Translations under genes and position numbers: made by a program
The notes under the pieces: model-generated
Databases searched by the model: none
Told to the model about the DNA's origin: nothing
What the model saw: only the letters and a program-made list of their open reading frames with translations
DNA from: Limosilactobacillus caecicola
GTDB lineage: Bacteria; Bacillota; Bacilli; Lactobacillales; Lactobacillaceae
Assembly: GCF_943192935.1 (NCBI RefSeq)
Contig: NZ_CALPCI010000001.1
Coordinates: 310,001 to 374,000, forward strand
Direction of reading: 5' to 3'
DNA: 64,000 nucleotides
In this document: piece after piece, positions 53,097-61,967 of the stretch
How the letters are laid out: the number at the start of each line of letters is the position of its first letter
How positions within the stretch are numbered: position 1 is the stretch's first letter

Positions 53097-53285
53097 ATGG
53101 ATGAAGGAAATAACCTTTCAATGGACATTATTAACTACGAAAAGGACCACGACCTGACCGATAACGAAATGGCTTTCGGTAGCCAATTATCTGTAGAACG
53201 GGTTCACGACATCAAGTCACAAGCCAGCGATGCAACTCCCGAAGAAGAAGGCTTGTTGCGGCGGTTTATGGATTCTCACCAATAA
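53097..53285 (+). CDS. Small HTH-like protein
   Basis: Protein of 62 residues. The segment IINYEKDHDLTDNEMAFGSQ, continuing LSVERVHDIK, has the spacing of a Cro/C1-type helix-turn-helix. Excellent ribosome site (AAGGAGG). It may correspond to the small conserved LBP_cg2779-type family of lactobacilli (memory, not certain). DNA binding is only inferred. Confidence 0.7.
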   Translation: MDEGNNLSMDIINYEKDHDLTDNEMAFGSQLSVERVHDIKSQASDATPEEEGLLRRFMDSHQ

Positions 53286-53301
53286 AATCGTTCGTGAAGA
53301 C

Positions 53302-53331
53302 AAAAGAAGCGCCCAATTGGGCGCTTCTTTT
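53302..53331. terminator. Bidirectional terminator
   Basis: Perfect palindromic stem AAAAGAAGCGCCC-AATT-GGGCGCTTCTTTT between the small HTH-like gene and the LacI gene, abutting the LacI stop codon. Confidence 0.9.
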
Positions 53332-53333
53332 GT

Positions 53334-54278
53334 CTATTCTGGATCATGAAAGCTAACGGGGAGTTGTTTGGGCTCCAAATCCTGCTTAGGATCCTTAATT
53401 TTAGCCATCAGTGTTTCAATCAATTCATCCGCAATTTGGTCAATTGGCTGCACCACCGTCGGTAAGTCTGGTGCAACCGTCCGAATCATTTTCGAACCAT
53501 CGTACCCGGTAACGACAAAGTCCTGGTTAATCACCTTTCCAGCCCGCTTCGCAACATTGCGAATTTGCAGGGCTTGAACATCATTAGTAGCAATCACCGC
53601 ATCATATTTCCCGGGAAATGTCTGAGTAAAATTCGTCCGCTTCAAATCCAGCGGCGTGTAGTTGGCATGGTGTTCAGTAAGGTAATCAACGGCCCCCTGA
53701 ACCCGGTTTAGCGTTGGGGAAACCGACGTATCTTCATCAATCATCACCGCAATTTTTTTACCGCCATGGTTCATAATATATTCCGCCGCCAGTTGTCCAC
53801 CTCGGTAGTTATCGGATTCGACAATTGGAATATTTCCCGCCAGGTAACGGTCAAAGGAAACGATCGGTGATGAAATTTGTTGGTATTCACGAATTCCCAA
53901 GTTGTGCGAACTAGAGATAATGCCATCCACTTGATTGGCCATTAACATCCCCAAATAGTCATGCTCAATCTGCTCATTTTCCGCTGAAGAAGCAATGATC
54001 GTCTTGTACCCTAAACCGAATAACCGATATTCTAAATCATTGATTAACTCAGCAAAAAATGGGTTCGTCGTGTTCGGAAAAATCAACCCAATGAACTTGG
54101 AAGGTTTTCCCTGCATGGCCCGTGCTAACGCGTTCGGCTGGTAGTTTAATTCCCGCATTGCGGCATGCACCTTCGCGATTGTTTTTTTACTTAGTGAGCC
54201 ATAATTATTGATGACTCGGGAAACGGTGGTCACTGAAACCCCCGCTAAATCAGCAACATCTTTTAATTTTGCAACCAT
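53334..54278 (-). CDS. LacI-family regulator of the sucrose locus
   Basis: Protein of 314 residues with helix-turn-helix LKDVADLAGVSVTTVSRVIN (residues 5-24), hinge NALARAMQGKPS and a sugar-binding domain (GLIFPNTTNPFFAELINDLE). Its position downstream of sucrose phosphorylase suggests that it represses that operon, probably at TGTCAAACGTTTATCA (57199-57214). Start is the ATG at 54278, ten bases from GGAG; the in-frame TTG at 54284 is less well placed. Confidence 0.9.
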   Translation of the reverse strand: MVAKLKDVADLAGVSVTTVSRVINNYGSLSKKTIAKVHAAMRELNYQPNALARAMQGKPSKFIGLIFPNTTNPFFAELINDLEYRLFGLGYKTIIASSAENEQIEHDYLGMLMANQVDGIISSSHNLGIREYQQISSPIVSFDRYLAGNIPIVESDNYRGGQLAAEYIMNHGGKKIAVMIDEDTSVSPTLNRVQGAVDYLTEHHANYTPLDLKRTNFTQTFPGKYDAVIATNDVQALQIRNVAKRAGKVINQDFVVTGYDGSKMIRTVAPDLPTVVQPIDQIADELIETLMAKIKDPKQDLEPKQLPVSFHDPE

Positions 54279-54334
54279 TTTCAATTCACTCCATTGTTAG
54301 ATAATTTATTATACCGCAATTTTTAGCCAATAGA

Positions 54335-54377
54335 AAAGGGAGCGTCCCAGAAGCCTTGCTCCTGGGACGCTCCCTTT
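54335..54377 (-). terminator. Terminator of the sucrose operon
   Basis: Sixteen-bp stem AAAGGGAGCGTCCCAG/CTGGGACGCTCCCTTT (54335-54350, 54362-54377) with a short T-run. The LacI gene lies beyond it and has its own TATAAT. Confidence 0.85.
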
Positions 54378-54422
54378 GAATGGGATTGAGGTAGATCCCT
54401 TTAAGAGAGTGTTTTCTGTAAA

Positions 54423-55880
54423 TTACTTTTGTTCCATTACTACTTCATCATTAGCAGTAATCGTAAATGTCTTGTTAGCAGCGTCAGCATCCAGAACTGC
54501 TACGTTCTTACCGTCCTTGTCCTTGCGCGTGATCTTAATCGTCGTGTCAGTTGGTGTTTCAACATCAATTGAACCTTCCAGATCAAAGGCCGCAAACTTG
54601 TTCCGCCAGGAGAGCAGTTCCAAGAGGTTCTTAACCACTGGTCGTTGCACTTCTTTGGCAACTTCTTCCTTGGTGTAGTAGTGACGGTTGATATTCCGGC
54701 CTTCCTTGGTCTTTTCAAGGAGGTCTAAGTCGTTAGAACCAGCTAACAGACCAACGTAGTAAACCATTGGAATTCCTGGTGCAAAGACTTGGATAGCCCG
54801 TGCCAACAGGTAGGACTTATCGTTGTCCCCTAAGGCTGAGTAGTAAGTGGAGTTAATTTGGTAAATATCCAAGTTGTTGTATTCAGCACTGGAGTACTTC
54901 CGCTTAACATTGGCCCCAACCTTGTACAATTCATTAGAAGCATAAGCGATTTCGTCATCAGTCAAGATGTCCTTAGCATCGACAACCCCGATCCCGTCGT
55001 GAGTGTCCAGGGTAGTGAATTGCTTCATTGGACTCATCTTCAACCACTTAGCAAGCCGGTTCGTCTTACCAGAGTACAGAGTGTAGAGAGTGGTCATTGG
55101 TAAGGTGAAGTCGTAAATGAAGAAGTTGTGTGCAGAAATCTTTTGTGGAATCGTGTAGTGTTCATGGATTTCTGGCAAAATGATGGCCTTGTATGGAGCC
55201 AAGATATCTTGAACTTCATTCAGCAAGTCCCAAATTTCTGGTTCAACGAAGAAGTCATTCGTGCCGACCTTCTTCACCGCGTAAGCAAAGGCATCCAAAC
55301 GGATCATGTCAGCCCCATGCTTCACCATATCGATCAAGGTTTCCTTAAAGAATTCGTTTGCGACCTTGCTCTTGACGTTGATATCGATTTGCTCTTCACC
55401 AAACGTATTCCAGAGGTGTTCCTTAGTACCGTCATCGAAGTCAATTTCTTGTTCTGGAGCCTTGTCCTTCCGCTTGTAGATCATATCAATGTCTTCTTGG
55501 GTTGGCCGATCTTTACCAGCCTTTTCCCAGAACTTTTCCCAACGGATAAAGAAGTCGTTGTACTTGGAATCATCATGCTTCTTCTTGAAATCTTGGTACA
55601 TTTCAGACTTCTTGGAAATGTGGTTAATCATGAAGTCAAACATCAGGTAGTAATCTTCACCTAATGCTTCAACGTCGCTCCAGTCACCAAAGGCGGAGTC
55701 AACAACGTCATAACGGTATGGCGCGAAGCCACGGTCACCAGTGGATGGGAAGAATGGCAACAGGTGCACCCCACCAATGGCGTCCCCAATATACTTGTTT
55801 AAGACTTCGTGAGTTTCTTTAATGTTCTTACCCATAGAATCGGAGTAAGTAATCAACATTGCTTTATTTTGAATTGGCAT
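54423..55880 (-). CDS. gtfA: Sucrose phosphorylase, GH13
   Basis: Converts sucrose and phosphate to glucose 1-phosphate and fructose, saving ATP. 485 residues, the family length. Nucleophile Asp in [13 protein letters not shown] near 190, acid/base Glu in [12 protein letters not shown] near 232, transition-state Asp in [13 protein letters not shown] near 290. A short N-terminus with [11 protein letters not shown] and [19 protein letters not shown] is typical. Downstream of an MFS carrier in the same operon, 19 bases apart. Confidence 0.95.
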   Translation of the reverse strand: MPIQNKAMLITYSDSMGKNIKETHEVLNKYIGDAIGGVHLLPFFPSTGDRGFAPYRYDVVDSAFGDWSDVEALGEDYYLMFDFMINHISKKSEMYQDFKKKHDDSKYNDFFIRWEKFWEKAGKDRPTQEDIDMIYKRKDKAPEQEIDFDDGTKEHLWNTFGEEQIDINVKSKVANEFFKETLIDMVKHGADMIRLDAFAYAVKKVGTNDFFVEPEIWDLLNEVQDILAPYKAIILPEIHEHYTIPQKISAHNFFIYDFTLPMTTLYTLYSGKTNRLAKWLKMSPMKQFTTLDTHDGIGVVDAKDILTDDEIAYASNELYKVGANVKRKYSSAEYNNLDIYQINSTYYSALGDNDKSYLLARAIQVFAPGIPMVYYVGLLAGSNDLDLLEKTKEGRNINRHYYTKEEVAKEVQRPVVKNLLELLSWRNKFAAFDLEGSIDVETPTDTTIKITRKDKDGKNVAVLDADAANKTFTITANDEVVMEQK

Positions 55881-55899
55881 AATCTAATCCTCCAAAATT

Positions 55900-57117
55900 T
55901 TACTTAGTGGCATGACGACGAGTAGCAACAAAGATAATGACGGCAATTACTAGCAACCCAATCCCGTAAACGAGGAATGGAGCAGCCAGCCCATAACCAC
56001 TGGTTGGTTGGCCCATCAAATGGTTGGTCCATTCAGCAATCGATGGGGAGAAAAAGGCCCCAAAGTTAAAACCAATCAGAACCAACGATGTGACCATTGG
56101 TTGACGCTTCGCTGGCGCTAACCCTGGCAATAAATTAAAGATCAATGGTGAAACTAATTGGAGTGGGAACCCAATTAATAATAACCCAATGACTAATAAG
56201 ACGAAATTCGATCCAGCAAAGTAGAACAGGAAATTGGAGAGGGCCATCAATCCTAATCCCAGGTAAACCGTCCCAAATCCTAACCGCTTTTGAATCGAGC
56301 CGTAGAAGAGCCCACCGAGTGTGGCTCCAATTAACATCAACGATAAGAAATTGGAAGCACCGGTGTATTGCGCACCACGAATATTAACGGCTAAACCGGG
56401 GAACCGGTTTTCCATCCCAACGTAGTCCACAACTAATAAGAAGGCAAAGAGGACTAACAGGTACACCGTTGGGCTGGTCTTTTGGATCTCATCCTCAGCT
56501 GGTAAATCTTCAGTCGCCTCTTCTGCTTGATCAGAAGCTGATTTGTCAGCCTTGGAATCATCCGGAACCCGGAGACCAAAGAAGATCAAAACAACGAAGG
56601 CCAAGGCGTAAACCAGGAACGAGGCGTGCCAGCCACTCGCCGTTAACAGCAAACCAGCTACGAAGAGGGTAAAGGCTTGACCAATCTGTTCGGCAGCAGC
56701 TCGCCACCCCAGCATTTGCGCCCGGGTGCTCCCTTCATACCAGACTGAAATCATGGAAATCGCTTGTGAATTATACAATCCATAACCGGCACCTAGCAAT
56801 AACCGTGAAGCCAGAATGATTGGGTAACTACGAATGTTAAAGAATGGTACTAATCCCATCACCCCAACAATCGTGACCCCAATCATGATCATTTTCTTAT
56901 CAGAAATTTTGAACCACTGTTGTAAAAGTGGTGACAAAATCACGAAAATCATCACGGCAAAGGATGGGGTCGTTGCTAAATACTCCGATTGAGTCTGTGT
57001 GACGTGCAATGAAGCCTTTAATTGTGGTAAAGCACTTTGCACGGCATAAGCACTCGTTAACATGAAGGAAACTGACAAGAATGCCAATTTTGTAATCATC
57101 GAATTCTTATTCTGCAT
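55900..57117 (-). CDS. MFS transporter of the sucrose operon
   Basis: Protein of 405 residues with 12 helices and an acidic central loop (about 195-220, rich in Asp, Glu and Ala). Pairing with sucrose phosphorylase and LacI implies that it imports sucrose or another phosphorylase substrate by proton symport. Sequence alone gives only MFS. Ribosome site GAGG, ATG start, strong operator-covered promoter. Confidence 0.85.
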   Translation of the reverse strand: MQNKNSMITKLAFLSVSFMLTSAYAVQSALPQLKASLHVTQTQSEYLATTPSFAVMIFVILSPLLQQWFKISDKKMIMIGVTIVGVMGLVPFFNIRSYPIILASRLLLGAGYGLYNSQAISMISVWYEGSTRAQMLGWRAAAEQIGQAFTLFVAGLLLTASGWHASFLVYALAFVVLIFFGLRVPDDSKADKSASDQAEEATEDLPAEDEIQKTSPTVYLLVLFAFLLVVDYVGMENRFPGLAVNIRGAQYTGASNFLSLMLIGATLGGLFYGSIQKRLGFGTVYLGLGLMALSNFLFYFAGSNFVLLVIGLLLIGFPLQLVSPLIFNLLPGLAPAKRQPMVTSLVLIGFNFGAFFSPSIAEWTNHLMGQPTSGYGLAAPFLVYGIGLLVIAVIIFVATRRHATK

Positions 57118-57143
57118 GATAAAACCTCATTAAATCCCAAGAT

Positions 57144-57166
57144 ATTAATGACAAAAGCTCATTAAT
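57144..57166. promoter_or_regulatory. Leader palindrome of the sucrose operon
   Basis: ATTAATGA-N7-TCATTAAT, a perfect dyad 27 bases before the MFS start codon, downstream of the -10. It may form a leader hairpin or serve as a second operator. Confidence 0.45.
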
Positions 57167-57175
57167 TCACATAAG

Positions 57176-57204
57176 AATATAGCAATCTTCAAATAAAATG
57201 TCAA
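57176..57204 (-). promoter_or_regulatory. Promoter of the sucrose operon
   Basis: Minus-strand -35 TTGACA (57199-57204), 17-base spacer, -10 TATATT (57176-57181). Confidence 0.75.
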
Positions 57205-57214
57205 ACGTTTATCA
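57199..57214. promoter_or_regulatory. 16-bp LacI-type operator, copy 4 (sucrose operon)
   Basis: TGTCAAACGTTTATCA covers the -35 box in exactly the same register as at 856-871. It is the best candidate binding site for the LacI regulator at 53334-54278. Confidence 0.65.
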
Positions 57215-57353
57215 AAATTATTTCTTGAAAAAATTTGAACTGGGTCAAGCGATAAACAATTACATAACTTTATGTGTCTATTTGACGAATTTTCGGACCG
57301 CAACGTTGTATTTTTCACCTGAAAAATTTTTTTGTAAATTTTGATAAAATTCT

Positions 57354-57382
57354 TTGACCAAATCTTGAGATAATGCTAAATT
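57354..57382 (+). promoter_or_regulatory. Promoter of the GH73 autolysin gene
   Basis: -35 TTGACC (57354-57359), 17-base spacer, -10 TAAATT (57377-57382). The AT-rich leader holds a dyad AATCTTA/TAAGATT (57396-57418). Confidence 0.6.
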
Positions 57383-57460
57383 TTAATTGTTTAGAAATCT
57401 TACGAATTTATTAAGATTCTTAAATTTCTTAATTATTCTATTTCAAAGGAGACTTCAGTA

Positions 57461-59356
57461 ATGACCAATCACTCCAAAATGTATAAGAACGGTCGGAATT
57501 GGATGTTTGCGAGCGTCGCAGCTTTGACCATGTTGGCTGCTGGCACCATGACTGCCCACGCCGATAGTCAAACCAGCAATACCAATGGCCAATCATCCGA
57601 TACGAACAATAATACCGGCAATACGAATAACAATGACAGCCAAGTTGCCATTAATGGTGGTGCCAGTCAAACGAATGACAATTCATCAGCAAGCACGAGT
57701 TCTGCAACCGCTGCGGCGAGTGTCAACTTCAAGAGCAACACTGATGATAATACTAGTTCTCAAACCAACAGTACCGCTGCCCAAACGACTGATACGACGA
57801 CTTCATCCGATACTACCAACACTGCTTCAACAGCTTCAGAAAAGGCCGTTGTCAACTTCGTGCAAACACCAACTGCCAACACCCAAGCTGACATTAGTGC
57901 TATCCACTTTAGTAATGGTGCTAAGCAGCAAAACTTTATTGAAAGTGTCGCTAGCGGAGCCATCGAAGGCTGGAACAAATATGGTGTCCTGCCTTCTGTA
58001 ACCGTTGCGCAAGCGATCCTCGAAAGTGGCTGGGGAACGTCAACATTGTCGACCGAAGCTCACAACCTCTTCGGGATCAAGGGTTCCTACAATGGCAATT
58101 CCGTGACCATGTCAACCCGGGAAGTGTATAACGGTCGCTCCGTTTACGTTAACGCCGCCTTCCGGGCCTACGCTAACAACTCCGAATCAGTTGAAGACCA
58201 CGGAAACTTCCTGTACAGCAACAGCCGTTACAGTAACTTACTTGGTGACACAAACTACGCCAGTGTTGCTAGAAAACTTCAAGCTGATGGTTACGCAACT
58301 GACCCAAGCTACGCCAGCTCGTTAATTAATTTAATTCAAACCTACAATCTGACCCAATTAGACACGATTGCCCTTTCTGGTGCCCAACCAGTAATTACTA
58401 ATAAGGGTAACAATGGGAACAGTTCCAGCGTTGATAATTCTGGTTACTACACCGTCCAAAGTGGTGACACCCTCTCCGGGATTGCGAGTGAATTTGCGAC
58501 AACTGTTCAAACGTTAGCACAATTAAACGACATCTCGAACCCAAACCGGATCTATGTTGGTCAACGTCTCTTGGTTAAGCAAGCTAGTTCCTCAAATTCA
58601 ACGACCACGACGACGACCCCCTCAACTTCCACTAACACGGGAAGCTCCACGACAACGACGGCCACTAGTTACACCGTCCAAAGTGGCGATAATTTATCCG
58701 GGATCGCCAACAAATTCGGGACGACTTGGCAGTCATTAGCCCAATTAAATAACTTGTCGAACCCGAACCTGATCCACGTGGGTCAAGTTCTGCAGCTTAG
58801 CGCGGGCACTAGCACTAACACTTCAACGACAACCACGACCAGCACTGGCACTTACACCGTCCAAAGCGGTGATAACCTGTCATCCATCGCCAGTCAATTT
58901 GGCACCACTTATGAAACCTTGGCGCAATTGAATAACTTGTCGAATCCAAACTTAATTCGGGTTGGCCAAGTCTTAAAGGTTTCTGGTAGTTCAACAACGA
59001 CGACTTCCAGTAGTTCCAATACGACTACGACTGGCACCGGCACCTACACCGTGAAGAGCGGCGACACCCTTTCGGGGATTGCTGCTCAATACGGCACCAC
59101 CTATGAAGCCTTGGCGCAACGTAATAACATTTCCAATCCAAATACGATTTACGTTGGTCAAGTTCTTCAAATTAGTGGTAGCAGCACTAGTGCTGCCAGA
59201 GTGTCATCTAGTTCCCGTTGTAACTACGTTGTTAAGAGCGGCGACACCCTCTCCGGCATCGCCGCTAACTACGGAATTAGCTGGACGACGTTAGCTGCTA
59301 GAAACGGCATTCAAGCGCCATATACTATTTACGTCGGCCAACGACTCGCTTTGTAA
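57461..59356 (+). CDS. Secreted GH73 glucosaminidase with five LysM domains
   Basis: Cell-wall hydrolase of 631 residues. N-terminal KxYKxGKxW-type export signal (KMYKNGRNW, residues 6-14, then a hydrophobic stretch to AHA). Ser/Thr/Asn-rich linker (36-140). A GH73 domain (about 150-300) with the catalytic Glu in [11 protein letters not shown] near 188. Five LysM repeats start near residues 330, 404, 464, 528 and 587, separated by Ser/Thr linkers; they bind peptidoglycan. It should cleave glycan strands for daughter cell separation. The start ATG follows AAAGGAG. Confidence 0.94.
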   Translation: MTNHSKMYKNGRNWMFASVAALTMLAAGTMTAHADSQTSNTNGQSSDTNNNTGNTNNNDSQVAINGGASQTNDNSSASTSSATAAASVNFKSNTDDNTSSQTNSTAAQTTDTTTSSDTTNTASTASEKAVVNFVQTPTANTQADISAIHFSNGAKQQNFIESVASGAIEGWNKYGVLPSVTVAQAILESGWGTSTLSTEAHNLFGIKGSYNGNSVTMSTREVYNGRSVYVNAAFRAYANNSESVEDHGNFLYSNSRYSNLLGDTNYASVARKLQADGYATDPSYASSLINLIQTYNLTQLDTIALSGAQPVITNKGNNGNSSSVDNSGYYTVQSGDTLSGIASEFATTVQTLAQLNDISNPNRIYVGQRLLVKQASSSNSTTTTTTPSTSTNTGSSTTTTATSYTVQSGDNLSGIANKFGTTWQSLAQLNNLSNPNLIHVGQVLQLSAGTSTNTSTTTTTSTGTYTVQSGDNLSSIASQFGTTYETLAQLNNLSNPNLIRVGQVLKVSGSSTTTTSSSSNTTTTGTGTYTVKSGDTLSGIAAQYGTTYEALAQRNNISNPNTIYVGQVLQISGSSTSAARVSSSSRCNYVVKSGDTLSGIAANYGISWTTLAARNGIQAPYTIYVGQRLAL

Positions 59357-59439
59357 TTCTAGCGAATTAGTCAAAAATAGATTTATAATTTATATACGTA
59401 AAGATTCGTTTTTGGTTTTAGTTAAAGAGGTTTCGGCAA

Positions 59440-59742
59440 ATGATTAACTATCAACTATCCAATCTAGACGATCTAAATGAGGTCAGTTCCCTCTTTAAAA
59501 TTTTAGGTCATACCAAGCGCCTCCAACTCCTTTACCTACTCATTCAGCATTCCATGACAGTGTCACAAATCAGTACGGCTTTGAATTGGGAGCAATCCGC
59601 AGTATCGCATCAGTTGCAACTTCTGAAGGAGTATAACTGTGTTAGTTATGAACGCCATGGGAAACAAATCGTATATAAATTAGATAATCCAACGGTCATG
59701 ACCTTAATTGCTGACGCGATGGGCGGAATTAACGACTTTTAG
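59440..59742 (+). CDS. ArsR-family winged-helix regulator
   Basis: Protein of 100 residues with the ArsR/SmtB core: SLFKILGHTKRLQLLYLLIQ near residue 17 and the recognition region WEQSAVSHQLQLLKEYNCVS near 50. Neither the alpha-3 cysteine site (ELCVC-like) nor the alpha-5 His/Asp metal site is present, so it may sense something other than metal or act constitutively. No efflux gene is adjacent. Ribosome site AGAGG. Confidence 0.88.
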   Translation: MINYQLSNLDDLNEVSSLFKILGHTKRLQLLYLLIQHSMTVSQISTALNWEQSAVSHQLQLLKEYNCVSYERHGKQIVYKLDNPTVMTLIADAMGGINDF

Positions 59743-59756
59743 AATTAGTGCATTCA

Positions 59757-59797
59757 AAAATCCGGGTAAGTGTGCCAAGCACGTTTACCCGGATTTT
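59757..59797. terminator. Bidirectional terminator between the ArsR-like gene and argR
   Basis: Stem AAAATCCGGGTAA/TTACCCGGATTTT (59757-59769, 59785-59797) with an inner hairpin. Confidence 0.85.
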
Positions 59798-59798
59798 A

Positions 59799-60263
59799 TT
59801 ATTTATTCGCCATATGATCATGAATCAGACGACCAATGGCATTGGCGCTTTCGTTCGTCTTGCTAATGGTGATCAACGTATCATTACCAGCGAGTGTCCC
59901 CACGATATCGGTCAGGTCGCTATCATCAAGTAAACCGGCCAAGACGGTCGCAAAGCTCGAATTCGGCGTGGTTTTGATAACGTTCATGAACTGCACCACT
60001 GTGCAATCTTCCACATTATCATGGATAGCATCATATAATCGTTGGTGCTGATCTTCATTATCTACCTGGAGCTGTGCATAGTAGGCCTGTCCCGCCTGAT
60101 CACTCACCTTCACGATATTTAATGCATGAATATCACGTGAGACGGTGGCCTGAGTGGCGTTAACTCCCCGCTCTGCCAATAGCTGTAACAGCTTTTCCTG
60201 GGTATTCACCCGGTGATTGTTAATCAGGTCCAGAATTAATTTACGCCGGTCACGATGGTTCAT
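59799..60263 (-). CDS. argR: Arginine repressor ArgR
   Basis: Protein of 154 residues: winged helix with VNATQATVSRDIHALNIVKV near residue 35 and a C-terminal arginine-binding, hexamer-forming domain with GTLAGNDTLITISK. The arginine contact Asp pair region LLDDSDL is near 115. An ARG-box-like site lies in its leader. No arginine genes are in the window, but an amino acid permease follows upstream. Confidence 0.94.
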   Translation of the reverse strand: MNHRDRRKLILDLINNHRVNTQEKLLQLLAERGVNATQATVSRDIHALNIVKVSDQAGQAYYAQLQVDNEDQHQRLYDAIHDNVEDCTVVQFMNVIKTTPNSSFATVLAGLLDDSDLTDIVGTLAGNDTLITISKTNESANAIGRLIHDHMANK

Positions 60264-60277
60264 ATTTGATTCTCCTT

Positions 60278-60291
60278 TGAATAATCATTCA
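60278..60291. promoter_or_regulatory. ARG box upstream of argR
   Basis: TGAATAATCATTCA matches the Gram-positive ARG half-box consensus TGAATAATTATTCA at 13 of 14 positions. It lies just upstream of the argR ribosome site, so it suggests autoregulation. Confidence 0.6.
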
Positions 60292-60320
60292 TAATATCTA
60301 ATATTAAACCACTTTCATGC

Positions 60321-60365
60321 AAAAAAGAAGGGCGGCTGAGAAAAAACTCACCCACCCTTCTTTTA
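60321..60365 (-). terminator. Terminator of the amino acid permease gene
   Basis: Stem AAAAGAAGGG/CCCTTCTTTT with an inner GG/CC and GAG/CTC, T-run on the minus strand. Confidence 0.8.
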
Positions 60366-60369
60366 TTAA

Positions 60370-61803
60370 TTAATTCTTTGAACGTTTGCTAAGCGCAGAA
60401 TGGCTAATTCCATAGACGAAGTAGATAATTAATCCAGCCAGGAACCAGAAGCCGGCGTAAATCTTAGCGTCTGTACTCAAGCCCAAGAAGACCAACAGAG
60501 CAGCGACAAAGCCCAGTGCTGGCATAACTGGGTAGAATGGCATCTTAAATGCCGGATCCTGGATATCTTTCCCTTCACGCTTCCGCAATGCATAGATTCC
60601 CAAACAAACGAACATGAAGGAGATCAACGTTCCGGCAGAAATCAATTGTGACAGGAAGGCGAATGGGAAGAAGGCCCCAATCAGGACCGCCCCACAAGTC
60701 AATACGAACAGGGCGTGGTTTGGCCGTTTCTTATCATCTAGCTTACCCAACCATTTTGGCAACATTCCGTCACGACCAAATGAGTAGATCAACCGTGAAC
60801 CGGCCAGGGTCATTCCGATCAAGGCAGTAAACATCCCGACAACGGCGATTGTTTGGACAACCACGGCCACCATTGGGTGGTGAATTGCCCGCAGTGCCAG
60901 CCCAACTGGTTCAGCAGAGTTAGCGTATTTCGTGTACGGCATTACACCGATCAAGACCAAACTAACGGCCACGAACAATACCACCGCGATCAACAGTGAG
61001 CCCAAAATTCCTCGGGGCATCGTTTTTTGTGGGTTGATGGCTTCCGCAGAGTTAGCAGCGATGGAATCAAAACCGATATATGACAGGAAAATCATGGAAA
61101 CCCCGGCGTAAATTCCTTGCCAACCACCAAAGGCCCCGTTAGAAGTCATTCGGTACTTAGGAACAAACGGAATAAAGTTCGCCTTTTTAATGGCAACGGC
61201 CCCCACGACAACGAACAAGAGAATGGCAAAAACCTTCAAAATGACCAGCAGATTTTCCACCCGGGCAGCCCCAGAAACCCCTTGCGCAATCAGCAAGGCC
61301 ACGGCAATGATGACGACGACTGAAACCAGGTCCACAATCCCCCCGTTGTTTCCAAAGGTATTGGAAAGTGAGTTTGGTAAGGTCACCCCGAACTGGGCAA
61401 TCAATGCCCGGAAGTTCGCCGACAACCCGGAGCCAACGAACGCGAGGGCGATGAAATATTCAGCTAGGAGTGCCCAACCGGCAATCCAACCGAAAAATTC
61501 CCCAAAAATAACGTTAATCCAAGAATAAGCAGAACCGGCAAAGGGCATGGCGGCGGCCATTTCAGCGTAGGCAAACGCAACCAGGCCGGCAACGATGGCT
61601 GCTAAAATAAACGAAATGATGACGGCCGGGCCAGCGTGCTGGGCGGCCACTTCCCCTGGCAGGGTAAAGATCGAAGCCGACACAATCGTTCCGACCCCCA
61701 AGCCTAGGAAGTCACGAACACGCAGCGTTCGCGCCAAATGGGCATCCTTGACCTCGTAGGTACTGGGATCTTCCTTCATGGTAATTCTCTTCCAAATATT
61801 CAT
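60370..61803 (-). CDS. APC-family amino acid permease (cationic amino acid transporter-like)
   Basis: Integral membrane protein of 477 residues with 12 or more helices. Helix 1 motif FLGLGVGTIVSASIFTLPG; helix 6 region MIFLSYIGFDSIAANSAEAI; the block FGRDGMLPKWLG is typical of the YfnA/CAT-type group. Probable substrates are basic or branched amino acids. The ATG at 61803, six bases from GGGAGAG, is preferred to an in-frame ATG at 61818. It is separated from downstream argR by a terminator, and its leader holds unusual repeats. Confidence 0.88.
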   Translation of the reverse strand: MNIWKRITMKEDPSTYEVKDAHLARTLRVRDFLGLGVGTIVSASIFTLPGEVAAQHAGPAVIISFILAAIVAGLVAFAYAEMAAAMPFAGSAYSWINVIFGEFFGWIAGWALLAEYFIALAFVGSGLSANFRALIAQFGVTLPNSLSNTFGNNGGIVDLVSVVVIIAVALLIAQGVSGAARVENLLVILKVFAILLFVVVGAVAIKKANFIPFVPKYRMTSNGAFGGWQGIYAGVSMIFLSYIGFDSIAANSAEAINPQKTMPRGILGSLLIAVVLFVAVSLVLIGVMPYTKYANSAEPVGLALRAIHHPMVAVVVQTIAVVGMFTALIGMTLAGSRLIYSFGRDGMLPKWLGKLDDKKRPNHALFVLTCGAVLIGAFFPFAFLSQLISAGTLISFMFVCLGIYALRKREGKDIQDPAFKMPFYPVMPALGFVAALLVFLGLSTDAKIYAGFWFLAGLIIYFVYGISHSALSKRSKN

Positions 61804-61827
61804 ATGCATCTCTCCCATGGATATTTT

Positions 61828-61890
61828 GTGAAAACCGGGTTCTCACACGGCAATTCTTATAGAATTCTTATTCAATTCTCATAATTCTAC
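61828..61890. promoter_or_regulatory. Leader of the APC permease gene with dyad and phased repeats
   Basis: Near palindrome GTGAAAACC-G-GGTTCTCAC (61828-61846, one mismatch) and four AATTCT units starting at 61852, 61863, 61874 and 61883, close to one helical turn apart. Possible binding region for ArgR or another multimeric regulator. Confidence 0.45.
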
Positions 61891-61915
61891 CATTTTTATT
61901 TAGCGACTGCAAACC

Positions 61916-61951
61916 AAAAACGGTCGTTGACCATCATTAGTCAACAACCGT
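61916..61951 (-). terminator. Terminator of the fused ABC transporter gene
   Basis: Stem AAAAACGGTcGTTGAC (61916-61931) with GTCAACaACCGT (61940-61951), T-run on the minus strand. Confidence 0.8.
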
Positions 61952-61967
61952 AGTAATAAGCTGGCGT

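Noticed and set aside
54858-55664. Long open frames opposite the sucrose phosphorylase gene
   Set aside because: They mirror the codon pattern of a strongly conserved enzyme and have no ribosome sites or recognisable protein motifs.
57333-57349. Possible WalR box (TGTAAA-N5-ATAAAA) before the autolysin promoter
   Set aside because: Only the first half fits TGTWAH; the second half misses two bases, so it is too weak to call in such AT-rich DNA.
58440-59350. Direct DNA repeats of 100-190 bases
   Set aside because: Explained by the five LysM domains and Ser/Thr linkers of the autolysin; not a CRISPR array or mobile repeat.
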